In this document: one piece after another, positions 1 through 9,600 of the stretch
How the letters are laid out: each line of letters begins with the position of its first letter
Position numbering within the stretch: the stretch's first letter is position 1
Assembly: GCA_030606485.1 (NCBI GenBank)
Contig: JAUWGH010000009.1
Coordinates: 42,266-106,265 of the forward strand
Length of the DNA stretch: 64,000 nucleotides
Direction: 5' to 3'
Origin: Promethearchaeota archaeon
Lineage (GTDB): Archaea > Asgardarchaeota > Lokiarchaeia > Sigyniarchaeales > SOKP01
Notes under the pieces: generated by a model
Told to the model about the DNA's origin: nothing
The model's database searches: none
What the model saw: the letters and a program-made list of their open reading frames with translations, nothing else
Position numbers and translations under genes: made by a program

Positions 1-579
1 AAGAAATTTAAGGAAGGTATATCAGTTCCACGTCGAATAGCAGCCGCTTTTGCAGCAGTTCTATTCTTAAGTGAGAAAGTTGGAAGAGGATTTGGAGAAA
101 AAGTGAGTGTTATACGTTTTGCAGATGAATCTCAAGTATTACCCTTCCAAGGAGGGCTGTATATGGACTCTGCCAGCGGAGAAAAGGGAATTCTTGAAGA
201 TTGTGCTCGAATGATTGTTGATAGGATTGGAAACGCTTATGGTCAAGCAACAAATATGGGTGCCGCTATGCTTGCAGGAAGGGAAGTTCTCTACACATTT
301 GAACAAATAAATCCTGATCAGCCAACTATGATAGTTATTTTGACTGATGGTGTTCCTACCGATGTAGATAATTTTCTTGAAGCTATTAAACAATTCAGTG
401 AAAACCCAAATGTTGTAATATACATTGTAGGTCTAGGAAATCCTGATGATAAGTTAATGAATAGAGCTGCTAATTTATGCGGTGGAGAATACTTTAAACC
501 TAATGATGCCGGGGAATTATTAATTTGGTATAGTAAACGCGCACGAGATTTAACAGTGAAACTTAAAGCTCATAAATAG
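1..579 (+). CDS. von Willebrand factor A (VWA) domain protein, 5' end cut off by the window
   Basis: The reading frame is open from base 1, so the 192 visible residues are the C-terminal part of a longer protein; the GTG at 103 is internal. The sequence shows a VWA fold: a hydrophobic strand followed by the ATNMGAA segment (the MIDAS threonine region) and the LTDGVPTD segment (the third MIDAS motif with its aspartate), then alternating strands and helices to the end (IYIVGLG). The first MIDAS motif, DxSxS, would lie upstream of the window. VWA domains bind partners through a divalent metal and often act with AAA ATPases or in surface complexes, but no partner gene is visible here. A tract of about 200 bases without coding follows. 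The domain call is firm; the role is unknown. Confidence 0.85.
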   Translation, partial: KKFKEGISVPRRIAAAFAAVLFLSEKVGRGFGEKVSVIRFADESQVLPFQGGLYMDSASGEKGILEDCARMIVDRIGNAYGQATNMGAAMLAGREVLYTFEQINPDQPTMIVILTDGVPTDVDNFLEAIKQFSENPNVVIYIVGLGNPDDKLMNRAANLCGGEYFKPNDAGELLIWYSKRARDLTVKLKAHK

Positions 580-783
580 ATATAAATAAAATAACATTAA
601 TTAATCAAATTATAATTTTTCTCTTAAATTCTTATAATTTTACTTATGTAAAGGCATTCTTCTACTCTACTTATTTTTAAAGGAATTTATTGAGAAAAAA
701 TTTTTTTATTTAAATGATTAAGTAATATTATTAAACAAGTTTGAAGAATTTCTATTAATAAATAATATAAGATTTTATAAAAA

Positions 784-1185
784 ATGAAAGAAGCACGTAT
801 TCTTAATATTGATACGAGAGGAAGAATAGTAATCCCAAATATCTTCCGAAAATCGTTAGGGATCGAGGATGCAACCCAAATAATGATGATAGCAGATAGT
901 GAGAAGAAAGAAATCCGAATCTATCCCGTAGGTTGGAGTGGAGAAAAAGATACCGTTAAATTTAAAATTTATATGAATGATGTTGCGGGTTCATTAGCAC
1001 TAATTGCAAAAACCATAGGTGAATTAAAAATCTCTCTTATTTACGGTGAAGCAATCGTTATTGAGAAAGGAAAATTAGCGATATGGAACGTAATTGCACC
1101 TATTCCTGAAGGTTTAAATATTGAAAAAATAATTGAAACATTAATTCAAAGAGGAAAAGCTCAGAAAATTGAGATAATTGAATAA
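784..1185 (+). CDS. AbrB-type DNA-binding protein with C-terminal ACT-like domain
   Basis: The protein has 133 residues. Residues 1 to about 50 match the swapped-hairpin SpoVT/AbrB DNA-binding domain (hallmark DTRGRIVIPNIFRKSLGI), which binds DNA as a dimer. From about residue 58 the pattern FKIYMNDVAGSLALIAKTIGE reads as an ACT-type ligand-binding domain, in which the conserved turn precedes a helix that lies at the ligand interface. The combination suggests a transcription factor that responds to a small molecule, often an amino acid, but the ligand cannot be read from sequence. There is no clear ribosome-binding site and the upstream region is very AT-rich, consistent with a leaderless transcript. 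It is not closely coupled to its neighbours (about 85-200 base gaps). Confidence 0.8.
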   Translation: MKEARILNIDTRGRIVIPNIFRKSLGIEDATQIMMIADSEKKEIRIYPVGWSGEKDTVKFKIYMNDVAGSLALIAKTIGELKISLIYGEAIVIEKGKLAIWNVIAPIPEGLNIEKIIETLIQRGKAQKIEIIE

Positions 1186-1271
1186 TAAACAAGCGTTAAA
1201 ATAAAAAATATAAAATATGATTATATCAATAGAATATTTTTTTTAAAGAATTATAAAAAATTAGAATTATT

Positions 1272-1964
1272 ATGGCTAAGAAGAAGATTAAAAAAGAAAA
1301 ATCAGAAAAGGAAGAAGATTTAAGTGAGCCAGAAGCTAAGCAAGATGGACTTAGTTTTTTAGAGACCGCTTTGAAAAAAAGTAAAGATAGCAAAAAAACT
1401 TTAGAAGAATTTATACTAGGAAAAGCAGAGTCAAAAATGGAAGAAACTGCAAATGAGGAATATGATAATATCGAGATAACCCCACAATTGACATCTGAAA
1501 CCAGTCAGGATAAGAAAACGACATCTGAGGAGTCGGGAATAAAGATCGAGGTTTTAGAGGATTTTAAAGAAATTGAAGATTTATCAACAACACCTCATAG
1601 AGAAGAATTGAATTTATATGAGAATATGGGTGGGTTTTTCGATGAATTATTTAGTAGTTTTAATAATAGATACACAAGATGGGAGAATTCTACTGGAATG
1701 ATTTTATCCATTTTACGAAAAATGAGAAAAATAACAAAAAAAAACACAGAACAACTGATAAATTCAATAGCAAATTTACTTGCAAAAACTCAAAAAGGAT
1801 TAACTGATTTTGAAATAAAACGTAATGAAATCGAAAAAATTTCGAATACTAATTTTACCAATATTTCTAAAGATTTTAAAAAAATATTAGGCCTTCTAGA
1901 ATTACAGATTCAAGAATATCAATTAAAAAAAGAAGTCTCGGAGCTTTTCCTTAAACCTTCATAA
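1272..1964 (+). CDS. hypothetical protein, charged disordered N-terminus and helical C-terminus
   Basis: No family is recognised. The first 110 residues of this 230-aa protein are dominated by Lys, Glu, Asp, Ser and Thr and look disordered. From about residue 115 (ENMGGFFDELFSSFNNRY) to the end the sequence becomes amphipathic and helical, with heptad-like hydrophobic spacing (ILSILRKMRKI, INSIANLLAKT, FKKILGLLELQI), suggesting a coiled coil or helical bundle. There is no signal peptide or membrane segment, so it is probably cytoplasmic. It lies about 120 bases upstream of the actin-like gene on the same strand, so a scaffold or adaptor role for that protein is possible but is only inferred from position. 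Confidence 0.65.
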   Translation: MAKKKIKKEKSEKEEDLSEPEAKQDGLSFLETALKKSKDSKKTLEEFILGKAESKMEETANEEYDNIEITPQLTSETSQDKKTTSEESGIKIEVLEDFKEIEDLSTTPHREELNLYENMGGFFDELFSSFNNRYTRWENSTGMILSILRKMRKITKKNTEQLINSIANLLAKTQKGLTDFEIKRNEIEKISNTNFTNISKDFKKILGLLELQIQEYQLKKEVSELFLKPS

Positions 1965-2082
1965 ATAGAGTATTGAATTCATTAAATAATATTTCTTAGT
2001 TCTCCTAGAAACCAAGAATTTCATAATTTTTGGGGGTGTTAATAACAAGGTTTTTTTAAGCATAAATTTCATATTAAATAAT

Positions 2083-3285
2083 ATGGAAAATGAGAAAGAA
2101 GAGTTTTTGCGTCCCCTAATCTTAGACATAGGTTCTGCTAATTTTCGGTTAGGTTTTGCGGGAGACGATCTTCCAGATATTATAGTTCCAAGTATATATG
2201 CGGATATAACAGATCCAATATATAAATCAGATAATATTTCTGGATTAAAGGATATATTTGTTTCTAAGAATACAGAAAAACATCTATATGGAATGGAGGC
2301 GTTAAAATATAAGGATATTTTGAATAATCATCAATTTGTAATAGAAAAAAATTATAATGTCTTGAAAAAATTCTTTTTATATTATTATCATCAATTGGAA
2401 ATAGAACAGAACTATTTTTTTCAACAGCCATTAATTATTTTATTTCCTTTTACCAGCTCAGAAAATGATAAAAAAAAATTGCAACAGATATTTTTAGATG
2501 AATTAAATTTTCCAAAAATTAATTTTATTAGTTTTTCTGATTGTATTTTATCTGCTTTAGGTAAAAATACAGGGGTTGTTATCAATATAGGGGAACAAAA
2601 TTCATTTGTATCAACATATTTACATGGATATAGTAATTTCTCAGCCCGTGAATTTTTTCCAATTGCAGGAAAGGATCTTACAGAATATTTAATGGATTTA
2701 ATATTATTCAATAAAAAATACAAAATAAATTATATAGATCAATGGATTGCACGAGAAATAAAAAATAAATCTTCAATATGTGTTTTTAATCCTAAAGAAA
2801 CAAAAAAAAAAATTAAAGAAGGATTAAGTTCTTTTGACCAAGAAATTCAATTACCTGATGGATATATTTTTACGATTAACTTCGAAAGAATAATGATTTC
2901 TGAACCTTTATTTAATCCAAATGTGATTCATTTAGACACAGTTGAATTACCAAAATTGGTTGCAGAACTTGTAAAAACATGGAATAGGAATGATTGGCTG
3001 GAATTACTTCAAAATATTGTTCTTTGTGGGGGGACTAGTCTAATTAAAGATCTTGGTAAAAGATTAAAATTGGAAATCGGAAAGTTTTTTTCCAAAAAAA
3101 TAAAAGATGAGATAAAAGTTATTACACCAACAGGCAGAGAAAATATGGGATGGATTGGTGCTTCCATTTTATATTCACGTGGATTATTTTCGAAAGGATG
3201 GATTGAAAATCCGAATAATCAAAATGAAATTAAAAATGATGAAGTTTTATCCCAGCCCCCTTCTAACGCAGTAGATGAGGATTAA
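2083..3285 (+). CDS. divergent actin-family protein (actin-related, Asgard eukaryotic-signature type)
   Basis: The 400-residue protein keeps the actin fold landmarks in order: the phosphate-1 motif at about 14-29 (LDIGSANFRLGFAGDD, with Asp15), an AGKDLTEYLMDLIL segment that matches the actin stretch after phosphate-2, the adenosine motif NIVLCGGTSLIKDLGKRL, and a C-terminal MGWIGASIL like actin WIGGSIL. The phosphate-2 loop, however, reads N168-I-G-E-Q-N-S-F175 where actin has DSGDGVTH, so the positions of Asp154, Asp157, Gly158 and His161 are altered. No glutamine stands at the Gln137 position (Phe151 in an ungapped alignment). Nucleotide may be bound but hydrolysis by the usual mechanism looks impaired, as in some Arps. 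It is probably not the canonical filament-forming lokiactin. The pseudo-CHAT gene follows after 50 bases and may be co-transcribed. Confidence 0.88.
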   Translation: MENEKEEFLRPLILDIGSANFRLGFAGDDLPDIIVPSIYADITDPIYKSDNISGLKDIFVSKNTEKHLYGMEALKYKDILNNHQFVIEKNYNVLKKFFLYYYHQLEIEQNYFFQQPLIILFPFTSSENDKKKLQQIFLDELNFPKINFISFSDCILSALGKNTGVVINIGEQNSFVSTYLHGYSNFSAREFFPIAGKDLTEYLMDLILFNKKYKINYIDQWIAREIKNKSSICVFNPKETKKKIKEGLSSFDQEIQLPDGYIFTINFERIMISEPLFNPNVIHLDTVELPKLVAELVKTWNRNDWLELLQNIVLCGGTSLIKDLGKRLKLEIGKFFSKKIKDEIKVITPTGRENMGWIGASILYSRGLFSKGWIENPNNQNEIKNDEVLSQPPSNAVDED

Positions 3286-3335
3286 AATGTCAAATATAAT
3301 TGATTTTAATAAATTTTAAAGGAGTTAATAAGAAT

Positions 3336-5909
3336 ATGCTCTCTCAAAATGAAAAAAGCCAAGAATTTTTCAAAAATTTTGAAAAGCAAATAATCCAAGG
3401 TCGAAAATTGTTAAAGTTAGGAAATCATAAGTGGGCAGATAAGTTATTCACAAAACTATATCTTGATATTCAAAAAGCAGATTGGATAAACCTTCAAAAA
3501 AAAGACCAATTAAATGAAATTTTAAATAATTCTTGGGATAAATATATACAATCTTTAGTTGCACAAACTGAGGAGGGTACAATTTTTGATGTTATAAAAT
3601 ATTATGATTCTTATAATCGTTATTTTGGTTTTTTGGCAAAACAAGGTAAATATTATGAATTACTACATCACGGAAAAAATCTTATCAAATCTTATATTAA
3701 TCAACCAGATATTTCAATTAATGGTTTAACAAGATTAGTCAACTCTCTTTCAAACATTATGAAAGATGAGGGAAATTATTATGAACTACTTAAATATCAA
3801 ATCCTATCCATATACCTCCAAAAATCATTTTCTCCATCAACTCTATATTATTTTTCTATGAATTATTTATGGGAATTTTTAAAAAAAATTGAACCTTCAA
3901 AGAGACCTCTATTACTATATATTTTTTTGGAAAATATTGGAATCTCATATCAATTAAAGGAGAATTCCGATGAATTCATACAAGAGATAAATCATATTAT
4001 AGTAAATAGATTACGCACCGAATTAAAAAATGAATTTTCTCTTTTATCTAGAATAAGAATAAACGATAAAAATTTTAATGAGATCTTCTCAGATTTAGAA
4101 AATTTATTGATGTATCTAAATGATATCGGGGAATCTAATTGGATATTAAGTTTAATTGAAAATATATTTCTAAAAATTATTCAATACGATTCTTTTGATA
4201 ATGCTGTTGAATATATAAAGAAATACTTATATTTTTTACTAAAAAGAAATCGATTTGAGATATCATTTAATGTATATAAGTTTTTAGGGAATTATTTTAA
4301 AGAATTCCATGAAAATGAATATAATTTTCTTTTAATTGAACATTGGGCTGATGCTTGCAAAAATTTTAGAGATCTAAAAGAAAAAAAATATCTTTTGAGA
4401 TCTTTAGAAGAATTACAAAAAAATATTTCTACTCCTTCAAATACTAAACAAATAGTGCATTACTTTTATGTCTATAATTTTATTTGGAGGCTAAAAACTA
4501 AATTTATTACACCTGAAAAATTTGAATTTTGGAATTCAATGTTTTATAGAGCATTTTTTGAAGAACAGGATATAAATTTAAGCGAAAATATAATTAAATT
4601 TTTATCCAAAAAAATACAACCATTATTGACAAATTTACAAGAATTTCGAAATATATGTTCACTGGAGCTTGAAAATATGCCTTTTTTCGATCAACAAGAC
4701 GAAGGATTACTTAATATATTTGACGAAAAAGAAAATCTGAAAATCAAAAATCTCTTAATAAGAATTAGAGATAATGGAGAAATAAACTTTTCTGGAAAAT
4801 TCGAGGATTCACAAGAATTTCAGGATGTAATTATTGATGAATATTGGAACGATGATTATTTAATTAAAATTTATAATGATCTTTTTTGGAATATAGAAGT
4901 TGAAAAAGATATAACATTTGTAGATTTTGGAAAACTTCTGTATTTATCTCTTCCAAAAAAACTTAGAAATATATTTTTAAAATTGAAACAAGATTGTACA
5001 GATCATATTCCTCACATATTTTTAATGCTTGATAATATAACTATACCGTTTGATTTAATCCACGATGGGTCTGGATTCACTTCATTGAAATATTCTATTG
5101 GATACTCTCTTGGAGAACCTGATTTAAGAGGAATTAATTCGAAAATACCTGTTTTGCCTTTAGATCAATTGAAACAAAAATTTAATATATTAATTTTTGG
5201 GAGTTTAAATTTAATGCTTCCATCAAAATGGGATGATGCCACAAAAAATAATGTGTTAATGTATCCCTTTAATGAAGGTGTAAATGAGTTAAATCATATT
5301 ATCCAATATTTCCGTGAATCTTCTTTCGTTGATCATATGGAATATTATATACAAGAAAATTTAACACGAGAAAATATTTTAAATAGTATAATCTCAGGCA
5401 CTAATGACATCATTCATATCATTGGAAATTTATTTTATTCAACCGAGAATCCAAAAAATAGTTATTTTATTACTAATGATTATCAAACAGTTTCTATTTC
5501 AGATATTAATTATGCTATAAAAAAGACTACTACTACCAAAAAACCATTCATTTTCTTTAATGTACGTATTTTCAATCTTTTGGGAGATCAATTACCATCA
5601 AATTTAAAGGTTATTTCTAAGATAATTCAAAATTTCGATCAAAACGAGATAACTGGAATTATTGTAAGAATTTTATACGAATTTAACGATAATACAAGGC
5701 AATTAATTTCAAATATATATAATAATCTAACTGATGGGTTTAGTCAAGGAATTTCTGTATTGAAAGCCCGACAAAAAATTCTTCTAAATAAAGTTGCATC
5801 AAATGTTGACCAAAAAGAAATAGATATACAACAAGACATGAATGTAGAATCAATCATCGCCTTTAATTCATTTCTTCTTTTTGGAAAGCCTTGGAAAATG
5901 CTTGAATAA
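3336..5909 (+). CDS. helical-repeat protein with C-terminal CHAT (caspase-like) fold lacking the catalytic dyad
   Basis: The ATG at 3336 is preceded by AAAGGAG and gives 857 residues; an upstream TTG at 3300 is less likely. Residues 1 to about 480 are mostly amphipathic helices, probably TPR-like, which is the usual partner of CHAT domains. From about 560 the CHAT signature series is present: ITIPFDLIHDGSGFTSLKYSIG, then DIIHIIGNLF, then PFIFFNVRIF, then a helix with GFSQGISVLKARQ, and the closing FNSFLLFGKPW. In active CHAT peptidases the second and third of these read HxxGHG and LNAC. Here the histidine is Asn698 and the cysteine is Arg744, so a protease is very unlikely. A binding or regulatory role is inferred. 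It sits directly downstream of the actin-like gene. The CHAT call rests on the ordered motifs, not on a profile search. Confidence 0.7.
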   Translation: MLSQNEKSQEFFKNFEKQIIQGRKLLKLGNHKWADKLFTKLYLDIQKADWINLQKKDQLNEILNNSWDKYIQSLVAQTEEGTIFDVIKYYDSYNRYFGFLAKQGKYYELLHHGKNLIKSYINQPDISINGLTRLVNSLSNIMKDEGNYYELLKYQILSIYLQKSFSPSTLYYFSMNYLWEFLKKIEPSKRPLLLYIFLENIGISYQLKENSDEFIQEINHIIVNRLRTELKNEFSLLSRIRINDKNFNEIFSDLENLLMYLNDIGESNWILSLIENIFLKIIQYDSFDNAVEYIKKYLYFLLKRNRFEISFNVYKFLGNYFKEFHENEYNFLLIEHWADACKNFRDLKEKKYLLRSLEELQKNISTPSNTKQIVHYFYVYNFIWRLKTKFITPEKFEFWNSMFYRAFFEEQDINLSENIIKFLSKKIQPLLTNLQEFRNICSLELENMPFFDQQDEGLLNIFDEKENLKIKNLLIRIRDNGEINFSGKFEDSQEFQDVIIDEYWNDDYLIKIYNDLFWNIEVEKDITFVDFGKLLYLSLPKKLRNIFLKLKQDCTDHIPHIFLMLDNITIPFDLIHDGSGFTSLKYSIGYSLGEPDLRGINSKIPVLPLDQLKQKFNILIFGSLNLMLPSKWDDATKNNVLMYPFNEGVNELNHIIQYFRESSFVDHMEYYIQENLTRENILNSIISGTNDIIHIIGNLFYSTENPKNSYFITNDYQTVSISDINYAIKKTTTTKKPFIFFNVRIFNLLGDQLPSNLKVISKIIQNFDQNEITGIIVRILYEFNDNTRQLISNIYNNLTDGFSQGISVLKARQKILLNKVASNVDQKEIDIQQDMNVESIIAFNSFLLFGKPWKMLE

Positions 5910-5993
5910 ATTGTTAGCCAGAGAAACAAAAATAATTTAAATATTCAAAATTAATAAAACATAATAAATAAAATAAAAAACAATGAAATTCGT

Positions 5994-6524
5994 ATGGATA
6001 GAATATCACAATTAAGATTAGAAAATACTAAATTAAGAGATAAGGTTAATGACCTCGAACAAAAAATTATCTCCATTGTCGGTCTAATTGAACTTTTTCC
6101 TTCCGGAATTGAAGGTAAAAAAGAAGCACTAAATGAGAAAATTTCATCAGTTATAAATTCAACTGCTTCTAGTTTAAAAATAATAACCCCTAAAATTGGA
6201 CCTTTCTATTATGAAGATATTTTAAATGTAGCTAATAGGGGAATCCCCGTGCTTATGATAATTAATGACAGAAGGTTTATACCACCAGAATTTCAAAAAT
6301 ATTACGATGATTTAAAAACTAAATCCAATGTAAGTATTGTGAATAACCCTAATGTAAAATATCTCTTAGTTATGAATGATAAAGAAGTTGTATTCAGTGC
6401 AGCATCCTTAGTTAAAAAAGAATTATCTAATTCTATTTTAATAGGAACTCATGTAAAAGAAAAAAATAAATTAGCGAGAATTGAACAGATCTTCTTGAAT
6501 ATGCTTCCATCCTTTATGAGATAA
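5994..6524 (+). CDS. coiled-coil protein with a degenerate PLD-like domain
   Basis: The 176-residue protein starts with a short coiled coil (residues 1-30, LENTKLRDKVNDLEQKI). The following domain alternates strands and helices in a way that resembles the phospholipase D-like half-domain found at the C-terminus of TrmB-type regulators: SSLKIITPKIGPFYYEDILNVANRGIPVLMIIND and later VKYLLVMNDKEVVFSAASL. The HKD catalytic motif is absent, as in the regulatory members of that fold. There is no HTH domain. A role as a ligand or nucleic acid sensor is possible but not demonstrated. It is 84 bases after the pseudo-CHAT gene on the same strand and could belong to the same transcription unit. Confidence 0.55.
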   Translation: MDRISQLRLENTKLRDKVNDLEQKIISIVGLIELFPSGIEGKKEALNEKISSVINSTASSLKIITPKIGPFYYEDILNVANRGIPVLMIINDRRFIPPEFQKYYDDLKTKSNVSIVNNPNVKYLLVMNDKEVVFSAASLVKKELSNSILIGTHVKEKNKLARIEQIFLNMLPSFMR

Positions 6525-6623
6525 TGCCCATAAAAAAAAATTTTTAAAATACATCATTTAATTCCTAAATTTAAATCAGTAATTTTATTTTACAATTGGA
6601 ATATTTAAATGAACGCCCTTTTT

Positions 6624-9600
6624 TTAAAATTCTTTTAATATAGATTCCCCTTCGCGTGAATTTAAAATACCTAATCCAATTTCTCGAATTATTTCCAATT
6701 TTCCCTCTATCAACATAAATATATTATCTAATTTGATTTTTTGATTTTTGGAAATATAATTTTCAATAATTTTACTACTTTCCTTTGATAATTTTGCAAT
6801 CTCTAAATGAGATTTAATCTTATTAAATCTAGGAATGTTAAAATATAAAGGTCTTTTATGATGATGTCGAGTATCTCTTATAATTTTTACACTTTCAAAT
6901 AAATCAGGAATGTTTAACATCCCACATAGATAATGTGCCTCATTTTCATTTTCCGTACTATAATAATAACATGTTGAATCGATGAATTTTCTTCCATCAG
7001 GGTCGTATATAACACTGGCAACTAAATTTTTTGCATTGGGAAAAATTACTTTATATTTGCCTTTTTGATTTTTTTTTACCTTTGGAAGATTATTTGCAGT
7101 ATGTGGGCTACATAATTTATTTCTAAAATTAATTCCGATTTTAAACAGATCCTTTTTAGTCTGTTGCTCATAAATTTTACTTATTAATTTCCAATGTTTT
7201 CTACTGAAAGGTCCCAAATTTTCAAAATTATATTGATATTCTTTATCTAAAGGTAAAAAAATAGAATAAGTTCCACAATAAAACGGATAAAGTTTTCTTG
7301 AAAGAGTTGCTTCGAAAATATTTGTTATTTCAACTCTTTCTCTTTGATAATGGGCCTTTTTCCAAAATCCTTTTGCTTGTGGTGATATCCATGGTTCAAT
7401 TATTGCAATATTTCCATTCTGAATTAATTTAATAATGTGACAGTAAAGTAAAGACTTTGGGATTAGATCAGCCCCTTGAACAAATTTTGGATGATAGTAA
7501 GAGGTATAAATTGGAAGTAATTTGTCTTTTTCTTTAGGTTTTATTAATTTTTTAACTGAATATTTTTTTCCTCTTTCTTTTTGTGAATATGCCCATGGTT
7601 CCAAATAATATTGTTCTATTAATCGCATACTTTCTGAATCCAAGTAATTACAATGACATGGATATTTCTGAAAAACTGTAGTTATATCATCCTTTTTACT
7701 TTCATTAAATTTTGCAAAAAAGCAACAACAATCAATATTAAAAACTAGATCATTAAAAATAAAAAATTCTATTTCATAAAAATTATCAAATCTCCGGGCA
7801 AATTCATTTTGAGAAGAAACTATTAAGGATCGGGGCATTACAAAAGCAATTTTACTAGAACCCTCTTTTTTAAGATATAAACTAGGAATTTTGTATAGAA
7901 AAATAACGGCTTCTTCGATATTAGTAATATTCTCAGATCCCGGTAAAATATTATATTGTTTGGAAATTAGCTTCAAATTTCGTTTTAAGTCAGAATTTGC
8001 ATCTTTATAAGTTAACCAAGGGGGATTAGTTATTATTAGATCCATTTTCTCCTTTAACAATAACATTCGAATTCCAACTAAATTATTCAAAATATATAAC
8101 CAAATATGGTCTTTATCGAGTTGCTTTAAATCATATAATTGGTTAAAAAAATTAAATAATACTTCTTTTATCAAAGTGTTAGTAGAACCTATTTTTGAAT
8201 TAAAGAAGGATAGTTCATCTTTATTATTTAAAAATTCAATTGCAGCATCCCATGTATCTTCGAAATTTTCAAATTCTTCCCAGACATTATAAATTAATTT
8301 TACTAATTTCCTAAAAATACCAATAGATTTTAAAGATAAAGCTTCCTCAGGGATTTTTAATTCTTTTTTATCATCGATTGTATTAATACAAAAATTGTAA
8401 TAATTACCTAATAATATATCAGATTGTTTAGAAAATTCTATTGGATCAATAGAATTACATAGATATACATTTATTGATATTTCTTCAATCCATTTTCTTC
8501 GAGATTTAAAATATAAAATCAAATTTGCTTTTGAGGTTAATATTGCAATAGGATTAATGTCAAAACCATAGATTTTATTAACTGATTCAAACCATTTCTT
8601 AGTGGGTTTTGCACCTTCTTCTAATTCAAATAAGCTATCAATTTTTTTTAATAATTCAATTAAAAAAGTTCCACTTCCACAAGATGAATCTAATACAGCA
8701 TCACCTAAAGTATAAGATTTTTCCACCATTCGTTTTGCTAATTTTTCTGGAGTATAATATTCACCTAATTGATGTCTAACTCCAGCAATGATCATTTCTT
8801 GATAAATTGTTCTAAAGATATCCGTTGCTTCAAATTTCATTAATTTTAATTTATCAAACAACTCATCGCATACTCCTGAAACATTGATAACCCAACGGAA
8901 AAAATCATAATGAAATAAGGAAATACCTATTGTTTCAAAATAATTTTCTAAATCCATAAAATAATCTCTGGAATACTCATCAGGTTTTATGAATTCCTTG
9001 TATAGTATTAATTTTATTAAAGTACTCAAATATGAATGTCTCAAAAAGAGTTCTTTTCCTATTTTCTCGTCATGATAAGCCATACGGAAATTATTTTTCC
9101 ATTGCTGGAAACAAACAGTATTTTGTCCCTTATGTTCATCAAAATGGTTTTCTAATCGTGCTAAATATAATATATAGAGAGGGGAATTAACTCCAAATAA
9201 TATTGCAAATTGTTCAGCATTTAAAACTCTCGGTTCAAGAAGACATTGAATTAAAGATCTTATAGATTTTTTATTTAGTTCTTGTTGCTGATGTAGTACC
9301 AAATGTTCATCATAATACCAGATAAATTCATCAGATATCACAATTAAAAGTGAAGGGAAGGATGCATTTAATTTTCGATATTCCTCAATATATTGTTTCC
9401 CTTTGGAGCCAATCCAATTTTCTAACTCCTTTTTTGAAATTTTATATTTAAAATCAATAATTATATCTCCTATTAATGAATCAGGTCTTCCACTTAGCAA
9501 TTTTTGCTGTTCTTGATAATTAAGTTCAAATTTATCAAATAAACTTTCAAACCAGTGTTCTATAGTATGCTCATTTAAGGCTCTTCTTAAAGGACTGATA

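Noticed and set aside
103..579. Separate 158-aa gene starting at GTG 103
   Set aside because: The same frame is open back to base 1 with VWA-like sequence, so the GTG is internal to a truncated gene.
3300..3335. TTG start at 3300 for the CHAT-like protein
   Set aside because: AAAGGAG lies after this codon and before ATG 3336, and the extra 12 residues have no helical pattern.
5994..6524. Active phospholipase D family nuclease
   Set aside because: No HKD motif is present; only the fold pattern is similar.
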